From: Streptomyces sp. NBC_01353
GTDB lineage: Bacteria; Actinomycetota; Actinomycetes; Streptomycetales; Streptomycetaceae
Assembly: GCF_036237275.1 (NCBI RefSeq)
Contig: NZ_CP108352.1
Span: forward strand, 4,216,001-4,280,000
Length of the DNA stretch: 64,000 nucleotides
Direction: 5' to 3'
The stretch's first letter is position 1; the number at the start of each line of letters is the position of its first letter. Position numbers and translations under genes: made by a program. Below the pieces are notes generated by a model. The model searched no databases. It was not told the DNA's origin and saw only the letters and a list, made by a program, of their open reading frames with translations. Of the stretch, positions 52,243 through 59,728 are shown piece after piece.

Positions 52243-53451
52243 GTGGACGAGGAGGAGACGGTCGAGGACCTGCTGCGCCGGCACGCGCCGCAGGTCCTCG
52301 GCGCGCTCGTGCGCCGGTACGGGCACTTCGACGCCGCGGAGGACGCCGTGCAGGAGGCCCTGCTGGCCGCCGCGCGGCAGTGGCCGGAGGCGGGGACGCC
52401 CGCGAACCCGCGCGGCTGGCTGATCCGGGTGGCCTCGCGGCGGCTGACGGACCAACTGCGGGCGGACGAGGCGCGGGCGCGGCGGGAGGAGACGGCCGCC
52501 CGTCTGGAACTCCGCGAAACCCGGGCGGCCCCGTCCGACGACGACACGCTCACCCTCCTCTTCCTCTGCTGCGACCCGGCGCTCGCGCCCGCCGCCCGGA
52601 TCGCGCTGACGCTGCGCGCGGTGGGGGGCCTCACCACGGCGGAGATCGCCCGGGCCCATCTCGTACCCGAGGCGACGATCGCGCAGCGGATCAGCCGGGC
52701 GAAGTCGAAGCTCCGCGACCACCCCTTCCACCCTCCCGGCCCGGACGACCGGGACGCCCGCCTGGCCACCGTCCTCCAGGTGCTCTACCTGATCTTCAAC
52801 GAGGGCTACACCGCGACCTCGGGCCCCACCCTCCACCGCGGCGACCTGGCCGGCGAGGCGATCCGGCTGACCCGGGCCGTGCGCCGTCTGCTGCCCCGGG
52901 AGGGCACGGTGACCGGTCTGCTGGCCCTGATGCTCCTGACGGAGGCTCGCAGTGCGGCCCGCACGGGCTCGCACGGCGAGCTGATCCCCCTGGACGAACA
53001 GGACCGCGGGCTCTGGGACGCCGCCGCGATCGCCGAGGGCACGGCCCTGGTCGAGGAGGCCCTCGCGGAGGGCCCGCCGGGCCCGTACCAGCTCCAGGCG
53101 GCGATCTCGGCCCTCCACGACGAGGCGGCGCGCCCCGAGGACACGGACTGGCCGCAGATCCTCGCCCTCTACGACCTGCTGGTCGCCCAGGCCCCAGACC
53201 CGATGGCGGAACTGGGCCGCGCGGTGGCCGTCGCGATGGTCCACGGCCCGGAGTCCGGCCTCACCGAACTCACCGCCCTGGAACCCCGCCTGAAAGACCA
53301 CCACCGCCTTCCTGCGGTCCGCGCCCACCTCCTCGAACGCACCGGCGCGACCGAAGCGGCCCGCGAGGCCTACGAGGAAGCGGCCCACCTCACCCTCAGC
53401 CTCCCGGAACGCCACTACCTGCGCACACGGGCAGCCCGGCTGAGTGAGTGA
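52243..53451 (+). CDS. ECF sigma factor of the ECF42 type with C-terminal extension, 402 aa
   Basis: Region 2 (YGHFDAAEDAVQEALLAAAR, PRGWLIRVASRRLTDQLRAD) and region 4 (LTTAEIARAHLVPEATIAQR) are clear. A long C-terminal extension (about residues 175-402) of helical, TPR-like repeats follows: LIFNEGYTATSGPTLHRGDL, LLALMLLTEARSAART, YQLQAAISALHDEAAR. This is diagnostic of ECF42, where the extension is needed for activity and no anti-sigma factor is present; none is encoded here. The GTG start depends on coupling to the YCII gene, as no good ribosome site is seen. A convergent terminator follows. Confidence 0.92.
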   Translation: MDEEETVEDLLRRHAPQVLGALVRRYGHFDAAEDAVQEALLAAARQWPEAGTPANPRGWLIRVASRRLTDQLRADEARARREETAARLELRETRAAPSDDDTLTLLFLCCDPALAPAARIALTLRAVGGLTTAEIARAHLVPEATIAQRISRAKSKLRDHPFHPPGPDDRDARLATVLQVLYLIFNEGYTATSGPTLHRGDLAGEAIRLTRAVRRLLPREGTVTGLLALMLLTEARSAARTGSHGELIPLDEQDRGLWDAAAIAEGTALVEEALAEGPPGPYQLQAAISALHDEAARPEDTDWPQILALYDLLVAQAPDPMAELGRAVAVAMVHGPESGLTELTALEPRLKDHHRLPAVRAHLLERTGATEAAREAYEEAAHLTLSLPERHYLRTRAARLSE

Positions 53452-53516
53452 GCGTGCGGGCCGCGGCCCGACCAGCCCCGCGCGGCGCCCGCGCAGCACA
53501 TACCACCACAACGAAA

Positions 53517-53546
53517 GCACCCCCGGGGGCGCTTCCCCGGGGGTGC
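53517..53546 (-). terminator. Terminator of the WrbA gene
   Basis: GCACCCCCGGGG pairs with CCCCGGGGGTGC around a 6-base loop. On the minus strand TTTCGTTG follows. It may also stop the convergent sigma factor transcript. Confidence 0.8.
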
Positions 53547-53565
53547 GTGACCGTGTGCCGACGCG

Positions 53566-54174
53566 TCAGTCCGTCGCGATGCCGTTCAGCTTCTTGGCGA
53601 TCTTCGTGAGGCGTGCACCCTGGTAGCGCGCCGCCTGGAGCACGTTCTCCTCCGGGGCGCCGTTCTCGCCCGGGTGCGCCGTGCCGTAGGGGTTGCCGCC
53701 TCCCGCGTAGACCGCCGGGTCGGTGAAGCCGGGGGAGACGATGACCGAGCCCCAGTGGTGGAAGGTGTTGTAGAGCGCGAGCAGCGTCGACTCGTTGCCG
53801 CCGTGGACGTTGTGGGCGCTGGTGAAGGCGGTCGCCGGCTTGTCGGCCATGACGCCCTGCTGCCACAGCCCGCCCGAGGTGTCGATGTACTGCTTCAGCT
53901 GCGCGGCGACGTTGCCGAACCGGGTGGGCGAGCCGAGGGCGTAGGCGTCGGCCCACTCCAGGTCGTCGAGCGTGGCGATCTCGGCGTCGCTCGTGGCGTC
54001 CACATGGGCGCGCCAGGCCGGGTTCGAGTCGATGGCGGCGTCGGGGGCGAGCTCGGGCACCCGGCGCAGCCGGACCTCCGCACCCGCCTTCTCGGCGCCT
54101 TCGGCGACGGCCTGGGCGAGCTCGTGCACGTTCCCCGTGGCCGAGTAGTAGATGACAGCAACCTTGACGGACAT
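53566..54174 (-). CDS. wrbA: WrbA-type NAD(P)H:quinone oxidoreductase, 202 aa
   Basis: A flavodoxin-fold, FMN-dependent quinone reductase that protects against redox cycling. The FMN phosphate loop is IYYSATGNVHELAQ, followed by GSPTRFGNVAAQLKQYID and AFTSAHNVHGGNESTLLALY, all standard WrbA segments. AAGGGG precedes the ATG. It is divergent from a TetR gene across a region with AAGYGGAT dyads, which suggests control by that regulator. Confidence 0.94.
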   Translation of the reverse strand: MSVKVAVIYYSATGNVHELAQAVAEGAEKAGAEVRLRRVPELAPDAAIDSNPAWRAHVDATSDAEIATLDDLEWADAYALGSPTRFGNVAAQLKQYIDTSGGLWQQGVMADKPATAFTSAHNVHGGNESTLLALYNTFHHWGSVIVSPGFTDPAVYAGGGNPYGTAHPGENGAPEENVLQAARYQGARLTKIAKKLNGIATD

Positions 54175-54185
54175 GACGAGCCCCT

Positions 54186-54242
54186 TAAGCGGATTCAGTT
54201 CCGGTTCAACGGGTCCGAGCGTAAGTGGATATCCATCCGCTT
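54186..54242. promoter_or_regulatory. Operator-like dyads between wrbA and TetR genes
   Basis: AAGTGGAT-ATCC-ATCCGCTT (54223-54242) is a dyad of 8-bp half-sites with one mismatch. A third half-site, AAGCGGAT, occurs at 54186-54193 just before wrbA. GGATATCC is palindromic within the centre. Confidence 0.6.
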
Positions 54243-54353
54243 CGCAAGGGGAACCCGCGAAGAACCGGATATCGCTCCGTTATGCTCGAGTCACGGACGG
54301 ACCGAGGGGGCGGCTCGGGGCGAAGGGCGACGGGCGAAGGGCAGGCGGACGAG

Positions 54354-55124
54354 ATGACCACGAAGAAGAGACCGGGACCCGGCCCCGAAGCGGGGCCCTC
54401 ACAGGGGCCCCAGACCGCCCACGGACCCGAGACCGCTCCCGGACCGGAGCCGATCCCGGGATCCGAGAACGCCCCCGGACCCGAGCCGATCCCCGCACCG
54501 CTCCCCGCCTCCGGCATCCCCTCCGGCCCCGGGATCACCCTGCTCCCCACCGCCGGTCGCGCCGCCCCCGAGCGGGCGGACGCCGCGCGCAACCGGCGCA
54601 AGATCCTCGACGCGGCGGCGCGGATCGTCGCCGAGGTGGGGCCCGAGGCCGTCACCATGAACCAGGTCGCCCACGCCAGCGGTATCGGCGTCGGCACGGT
54701 CTACCGCCGCTTCGGCGACGTCTCCCAGCTCCTGTGGGCCCTCCTCGACGACCGGGAGCGGCAGTTCCAGGAGGCGTACATGGGCGGCCCGCCCCCGCTC
54801 GGCCCCGGCGCACCCGCCGAAGAGCGGCTGCACGCCTTCCTCGACGCCCTCGTCGACCGGGTCATCGAGCAGCGTGAACTCCTGCTCGCCGCCCAGGCCG
54901 CCGCCCCCAGCGCGCGCTACACCAGCGGTGCGTACCTCGCGATGCACACCCATGTCGCCCTGCTGCTCTCGCGGCTGCGGCCCGAGGCGAACGGCGCGCT
55001 GCTCGCCCATCTCCTGCTCGCACCGTTCTCGCCGAGCCTGATGCACCACCTGTCGGTCGAGCGCGAGCTCTCCGCCGACGAGCTCAAGGAGGGGCTCAAC
55101 GCGCTGCTGAACCTGGGGGGATGA
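54354..55124 (+). CDS. TetR-family regulator with a Pro/Gly-rich N-terminal extension, 256 aa
   Basis: The HTH begins near residue 70 (RNRRKILDAAARIVAEVGPE, AVTMNQVAHASGIGVGTVYR), with a C-terminal ligand domain (VDRVIEQRELLLAAQAAAPS). Before the HTH is an unusual 65-residue low-complexity stretch of GPGPE, APGPEPIPG and similar repeats. The start chosen is the ATG at MTTKKRPGP; a leaderless ATG 24 codons earlier is an alternative. It probably represses the divergent wrbA. Its last 29 bases overlap the end of the convergent TetR gene. Confidence 0.85.
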   Translation: MTTKKRPGPGPEAGPSQGPQTAHGPETAPGPEPIPGSENAPGPEPIPAPLPASGIPSGPGITLLPTAGRAAPERADAARNRRKILDAAARIVAEVGPEAVTMNQVAHASGIGVGTVYRRFGDVSQLLWALLDDRERQFQEAYMGGPPPLGPGAPAEERLHAFLDALVDRVIEQRELLLAAQAAAPSARYTSGAYLAMHTHVALLLSRLRPEANGALLAHLLLAPFSPSLMHHLSVERELSADELKEGLNALLNLGG

Positions 55125-55893
55125 GCGCCGCGAGCCCGTCCAGTACGCGGGCGAGACCGAAGGCGTAGGCGTGGCCGGCGTCGTACAGACCCTGGTACGC
55201 CACGGCCGACGCCTCCCCCACCCGCGTCGCCAGCGGGAAGCGCTCCGGGTCGAGCACCCGGGTCAGCAGCGGCTCGTGCGCGGCCCACCACTCGTGGTCG
55301 GACAGCACGCTCTCCCGCTCCACGGCCCGCGCGTCCAACTCCGTCCGTGCCACGGTCTGCACGAAGCCGAGGACATGGGTCAACGCCGAGTCCATGGCCA
55401 CGTCGTCGAGCCCCACACCCTCGAAGGCCCCGAGCTCGTGCTCGTACTTCGTCATCACCCCCGGGCCGAGCGGCGGCCGGTGGACCCGGAGCTCCGCCAG
55501 CCACGGATGGCCCAGATACAGCGCACGGTTGGCGTCGGCGACCGCCGTCACCCGCTCCCGCCAGGGCTCGCCCGCCGCGAAGGCCGGACGCGGCATCCCC
55601 AGGAAGACGGAGTCCAGCATCAGATCGAGCAGCTCGGCCTTGCCCGGGACGTAGGTGTAGAGCGTCATGGGGGTCACGCCCAGACGCCGGGCGACCGCGC
55701 GCATGGTGAGAGCGTCGAGCCCGCCCTCATCGGCCAGACCGATCGCCGCCTCCACGACCGCGTCGACCGTCAGCCCCTGCCGAGGGCCTCGCCGGCCCCC
55801 CGGGACCGACGGCGCGCCGTCCCGCCACAGCAGCTCCAGGGTCCGCGCCGGATCCCCCGCCCCACTGCTCCGCTCCTTCGCCATGACACCCAT
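55096..55893 (-). CDS. TetR-family repressor (TetR_C subclass), 265 aa
   Basis: The N-terminus carries a basic, Gly-rich lead (residues 1-38). The HTH is AVVEAAIGLADEGGLDALTM, RAVARRLGVTPMTLYTYVPG. The ligand domain has WRERVTAVADANRALYLGHP and GFVQTVARTELDA. The sequence is of the type that controls antibiotic export or UvrA-like resistance ATPases. It is divergent from such a gene with a nearly perfect 29-bp dyad between them, so repression of the ATPase gene and of itself is likely. Two possible ATG starts lie 3 codons apart (MGV and MAK). Confidence 0.92.
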   Translation of the reverse strand: MGVMAKERSSGAGDPARTLELLWRDGAPSVPGGRRGPRQGLTVDAVVEAAIGLADEGGLDALTMRAVARRLGVTPMTLYTYVPGKAELLDLMLDSVFLGMPRPAFAAGEPWRERVTAVADANRALYLGHPWLAELRVHRPPLGPGVMTKYEHELGAFEGVGLDDVAMDSALTHVLGFVQTVARTELDARAVERESVLSDHEWWAAHEPLLTRVLDPERFPLATRVGEASAVAYQGLYDAGHAYAFGLARVLDGLAALIPPGSAAR

Positions 55894-55916
55894 TCTCGCA
55901 GGTCAGACCTATTTCC

Positions 55917-55945
55917 CGTTACTTTGTACGGTGTATAGAGTAACG
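55917..55945. promoter_or_regulatory. 29-bp operator dyad for the TetR / UvrA-like pair
   Basis: CGTTACTTTGTAC-GGT-GTATAGAGTAACG: the 13-base half-sites match at 11 positions. It lies between the divergent starts and is strikingly AT-rich for this genome. GTACGGTGTATAGAGT also overlaps a TATAGAG-type -10 region. Confidence 0.8.
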
Positions 55946-55982
55946 TGGTCCTGATACGGGACCACCATCGGAGGGCGCACCC

Positions 55983-58253
55983 ATGACCACCCCCGCCGCA
56001 GCGGACAGCCACCACGTCATCCAGGTCCGCGGAGCCCGGGAGAACAACCTCAAGGACGTCTCCGTCGACCTCCCCAAGCGTCGCCTCACCGTCTTCACCG
56101 GTGTCTCCGGCTCCGGGAAGTCCTCGCTCGTCTTCGGCACCATCGCCGCCGAGTCGCAGCGCCTGATCAACGAGACCTACAGCGCCTTTCTCCAGTCCTT
56201 CATGCCGGCCCTCGGCCGGCCGGACGTGGACGGACTGCACAACCTGAGCGCCGCGATCGTCGTCGACCAGGAGCGGATGGGCGCCAACTCCCGCTCCACG
56301 GTGGGCACGGCGACCGACGCGTACACAATGCTCCGGATCGTCTTCAGCCGCCTCGGCACCCCGCACATCGGCACCTCCGGCGCCTTCAGCTTCAACCTGC
56401 CCGAGGGCATGTGCCCGCGCTGCGAGGGCGTCGGCCAGATCTCCGACATCGACGTCGACGAGCTCGTCGACCGCACCAAGTCCCTCAACGAGGGCGCCAT
56501 CACCGTGCCGGGCTACGCCGTCGACTCCTGGATGTGGCAGGTCATGGCCCACTCCGGCTTCTACGACCCCGACAAGAAGTTGGCGGACTTCACCGAGCAG
56601 GAGTGGGAGGACTTCCTCCACAAGCCGTCCTGCAAGGTGAAGGTCGGCTCCAACAACTTCACCTACGAGGGCCTGGTCCTGAAGCTCCAGCGCACGGTCC
56701 TCTCCAAGGACCGCGAAGCCATGCAGGCCCACATCCGGGCCTTCGTGGACCGCGCCGTGGTCTTCCGCACCTGCCCCGAGTGCGAGGGCACCCGCCTGAC
56801 CCGGGCCGCCCTGTCGTCCCGTATCGACGGGGTCAACATCGCCGAGTGCTCGGCGATGCAGATCAGCGACCTGGCCGACTTCGTCCGCCGGATCGAGGAC
56901 CCTTCCGTCGCCCCGCTCCTCGCGGGCCTGCGCGAACTGCTCGAGTCCCTCGTCGAGATCGGCCTCGGCTATCTCAGCCTGGACCGGGCCTCCGGCACGC
57001 TCTCGGGCGGCGAGGCGCAGCGCGTGAAGATGGTGCGGCACCTCGGCTCCTCACTCACCGACGTCACGTACGTCTTCGACGAGCCCACCACGGGACTGCA
57101 CCCGCACGACATCCAGCGCATGAACGACCTGCTGCTGCGGCTGCGCGACAAGGGCAACACGGTCCTCGTCGTGGAGCACAAGCCGGAAGTCATCGAGATC
57201 GCCGACCACGTGGTGGACCTGGGTCCGCGGGCGGGCTCGGCGGGCGGCGAGATCTGCTACTCCGGCGATGTGCCCGGCCTGCGCACCTCCGGGACGCTGA
57301 CCGGCGACCACCTCGCGCACCGGGCGAAGCTGCGCGCCGAGGTACGGCCCCGGACCGGCTCGCTCTCCATCGAGGGGGCGACCCAGCACAACCTCCGGAA
57401 CGTGAGCGTCGAGATCCCGACCGGCGTCCTGACCGTCGTCACGGGCGTCGCCGGCTCCGGCAAGTCGTCCCTCATCCACGGGAACCTGCCGGGCCGGGAG
57501 GGTGTCGTCGTCGCCGACCAGTCCCCGATCCGCGGCTCGCGCCGCTCGAACCCGGCGACGTACACGGGAGTGCTCAACCCGATCCGTACCGCCTTCGCCA
57601 AGGCCAACGGCGTCAAGGCCGCGCTCTTCAGCGCCAACTCGGAGGGCGCGTGCCCGACGTGCAACGGGCTCGGTCTCGTCTACACCGACCTGGCGATGAT
57701 GGCGGGCGTCGCCTCGGTCTGCGAGGAGTGCGAGGGCAAGCGCTTCACAAGTGCGGTGCTCTCCTACACCCTCGACGGGAAGAACATCCACGAGGTCCTG
57801 TCGATGTCGATCGAGGAGGCGTACGACTTCTTCACGGCGAAGGGCCAGGCGCGGACGATCCTCGGCCGGCTGAAGGACGTCGGCCTCGGCTACCTCCGCC
57901 TCGGCCAGCCCCTCAACACCCTCTCGGGCGGCGAGCGGCAGCGCCTGAAGCTGGCGATCCACATGGCCGAGAAGGGCGCGATCTACGTCCTCGACGAGCC
58001 GACCACCGGGCTGCACCTGGCCGACGTCGACCAGCTCCTGGCCCTCCTGGACCGGCTCGTCGAGGCGGGCAACACGGTCGTGGTCATCGAGCACCATCAG
58101 GCGGTCATGGCCCACGCCGACTGGCTGATCGACCTGGGCCCGGGCGCGGGCCACGACGGCGGCAGCATCGTCTTCGAGGGCACCCCGTCCGAACTGGTCG
58201 AGAAGGGCGACACCCTGACGGCACGCCACCTCAAGGCGTACGTGGGCGCCTGA
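55983..58253 (+). CDS. UvrA-like ABC ATPase (DrrC-type resistance protein), 756 aa
   Basis: A cytoplasmic dual-ATPase related to excinuclease UvrA. It has Walker A GVSGSGKS (residues 40-47) and GVAGSGKS (488-495), and signatures LSGGE (340-344) and LSGGE (647-651). Zinc-type CxxC pairs occur in CPRCEGVG, CPECEGTR, CPTCNGLG and CEECEGKR. At 756 residues it is about 200 shorter than housekeeping UvrA. This is the class found in self-resistance to DNA-intercalating drugs such as daunorubicin (DrrC), where it removes or blocks drug on DNA. GGAGGG precedes the ATG. It is under a divergent TetR with a clear operator and is not linked to a biosynthetic cluster here. Confidence 0.93.
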   Translation: MTTPAAADSHHVIQVRGARENNLKDVSVDLPKRRLTVFTGVSGSGKSSLVFGTIAAESQRLINETYSAFLQSFMPALGRPDVDGLHNLSAAIVVDQERMGANSRSTVGTATDAYTMLRIVFSRLGTPHIGTSGAFSFNLPEGMCPRCEGVGQISDIDVDELVDRTKSLNEGAITVPGYAVDSWMWQVMAHSGFYDPDKKLADFTEQEWEDFLHKPSCKVKVGSNNFTYEGLVLKLQRTVLSKDREAMQAHIRAFVDRAVVFRTCPECEGTRLTRAALSSRIDGVNIAECSAMQISDLADFVRRIEDPSVAPLLAGLRELLESLVEIGLGYLSLDRASGTLSGGEAQRVKMVRHLGSSLTDVTYVFDEPTTGLHPHDIQRMNDLLLRLRDKGNTVLVVEHKPEVIEIADHVVDLGPRAGSAGGEICYSGDVPGLRTSGTLTGDHLAHRAKLRAEVRPRTGSLSIEGATQHNLRNVSVEIPTGVLTVVTGVAGSGKSSLIHGNLPGREGVVVADQSPIRGSRRSNPATYTGVLNPIRTAFAKANGVKAALFSANSEGACPTCNGLGLVYTDLAMMAGVASVCEECEGKRFTSAVLSYTLDGKNIHEVLSMSIEEAYDFFTAKGQARTILGRLKDVGLGYLRLGQPLNTLSGGERQRLKLAIHMAEKGAIYVLDEPTTGLHLADVDQLLALLDRLVEAGNTVVVIEHHQAVMAHADWLIDLGPGAGHDGGSIVFEGTPSELVEKGDTLTARHLKAYVGA

Positions 58254-58259
58254 GCCGTG

Positions 58260-58299
58260 GCCGTGGGTGCGGCTCAGGTACGCCTCCCGCACCCACGGC
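58260..58299 (+). terminator. Terminator after the UvrA-like gene
   Basis: GCCGTGGGTGCGG pairs perfectly with CCGCACCCACGGC across a 14-base loop. No T-tract follows. Confidence 0.7.
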
Positions 58300-58361
58300 T
58301 CCCCGTCCATACCCTGAAACGATCTGGACCCCGCCCTCCCTTGCGGCGCACCATCGGCCCC

Positions 58362-58920
58362 ATGGCGACCTTCCTCATCCTCCATGGCTTCCAGAACCAC
58401 CGCCCGCCCGGCCACTGGCACCACTGGCTGGCCGGGGAGCTGCGGGAGCGCGGGCACGAGGTGCGCTACCCCCAGCTGCCCGAGCCGGACGCGCCCGTCC
58501 TGGAGGACTGGGCGGCGGCGCTGCGCGCGCAGCTCGACCGACCGGCCGAGGGCGAGTTCGTCGTGATCGCACAGCCTGTCCGTCCTGCTCTGGCTGCGGG
58601 CCGCCTCGTCCGACGTGGACCGGGTCCTGCTCGTCGCCCCGCCCTCCCCCGCCGTGACGGCCTCGATCCCCGAGATCGCCGCCTTCGCCGAGGGGCTCGA
58701 CCTGGACGCTGTCCGGCTGAAGGCGCCGGTACGGCTCGTGTACGCCGCCGGGGACCCGTACTGCCCCGAGGGGGCCGACGTGCACTACGGCACCCCGCTC
58801 GGCCTCGACATGGACGTCGTCCCGGGCGGCGCGCACCTCACCCCGGACTCCGGGTACGGGGAGTGGCCCTCGGTCCTTCGGTGGTGCGAGGACCCGGCGA
58901 CGAGACTGGACCCCCGGTAG
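58362..58920 (+). pseudogene. Alpha/beta hydrolase of the RBBP9/YdeN type, frameshifted
   Basis: The first frame reads MATFLILHGFQNHRPPGHWH ... EGEFVVIA and then turns into nonsense. The next frame resumes at SLSVLLWLRAASSDVDRVLL and continues correctly to LTPDSGYGEWPSVLRWCED and a stop. The break is at 58569-58574 (ATCGCACAGCCTG). Adding two bases (CACA in place of CA) restores a continuous IAHSLSVLL, which is the nucleophile-elbow region (H-S) of this family. The gene is therefore inactivated exactly at its catalytic Ser, or the assembly lost a CA. The acid (GDPYCPEGA) and the His (GGAHLTPDSGYG) regions are intact. Confidence 0.85.
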
Positions 58921-59019
58921 GCCGCGGGCGCTCCGCGGAGGGGTGAGCGCATCGGGACCGGTTGACCGCATCGGGTGACCGGCCGTGCGCCTGCCGCACC
59001 GCGGAGAGATCATCGATCC

Positions 59020-59613
59020 ATGACCACCGAGATCCACCTCGCCCAGCAGCCGGAGGCCGACGAGCTGCTCGGCCGTTCCCCGCTCGCCGCGCTCGTCGGC
59101 ATGCTGCTCGACCAGCAGGTCCCCATGGAGTGGGCGTTCTCCGGGCCGTACACGATCGCCCAGCGGCTCGGCACGGACGATCTCGACGCGGGGCAGATCG
59201 CCGCGTACGACCCCGAGGCGTTCGGCACGCTGCTCTCCGAGAAGCCCGCCGTGCACCGCTACCCCGGCTCGATGGCCAAGCGGATCCAACAGCTGTGCCA
59301 GTTCCTCGTCGACGAGTACGGCGGGGACGCCGAGGCCGTCTGGGCGGACGCGGGGAGCGGGAAGGAGCTGCTGGCCAGGCTGAAGGCGCTGCCCGGTTTC
59401 GGGGTGCAGAAGGCGCAGATCTTCCTCGCGCTGCTGGGCAAGCAGTACGGCGTACGTCCGGAGGGCTGGCAGGAGGCGGCCGGCGCGTACGGCGAGACCG
59501 GCTCGTACCGTTCGGCGGCCGACATCACCGGACCGGAGTCCCTCGCCAAGGTCCGCGCCTTCAAGCAGGAGGCGAAGCGTGCCGCAAAAGCGGCTAAATC
59601 GGCAGAGAATTGA
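59020..59613 (+). CDS. HhH-GPD-type base excision repair protein, 197 aa
   Basis: A short actinobacterial member of the HhH-GPD DNA glycosylase superfamily. The family start LLGRSPLAALVGMLLDQQVP MEWAFSG-type segment is present. The hairpin-helix-hairpin is LKALPGFGVQKAQIFLALLG. The usual catalytic Lys/Asp of larger glycosylases is not evident, so activity is unproven. The C-terminus is basic (KQEAKRAAKAAKSAEN). The ATG has GCGGAGAG upstream, about 10 bases away; a start 15 codons earlier is also open but unsupported. Confidence 0.88.
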   Translation: MTTEIHLAQQPEADELLGRSPLAALVGMLLDQQVPMEWAFSGPYTIAQRLGTDDLDAGQIAAYDPEAFGTLLSEKPAVHRYPGSMAKRIQQLCQFLVDEYGGDAEAVWADAGSGKELLARLKALPGFGVQKAQIFLALLGKQYGVRPEGWQEAAGAYGETGSYRSAADITGPESLAKVRAFKQEAKRAAKAAKSAEN

Positions 59614-59640
59614 CGGTTCCGAATGTCAATCCTGCTAAAT

Positions 59641-59657
59641 GCGACATGAATTGTCGC
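59641..59657. promoter_or_regulatory. Dyad upstream of the aminopeptidase gene
   Basis: GCGACA-TGAAT-TGTCGC is a perfect 6-bp inverted repeat with a 5-base AT-rich centre, 72 bases before the GTG start. Confidence 0.5.
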
Positions 59658-59728
59658 GGATCTGTTCACAGCGAGCACCCGAGATCGCTAACTTCCCCTC
59701 AACCTCGTTCGTATCGGGAAGGACCTCT

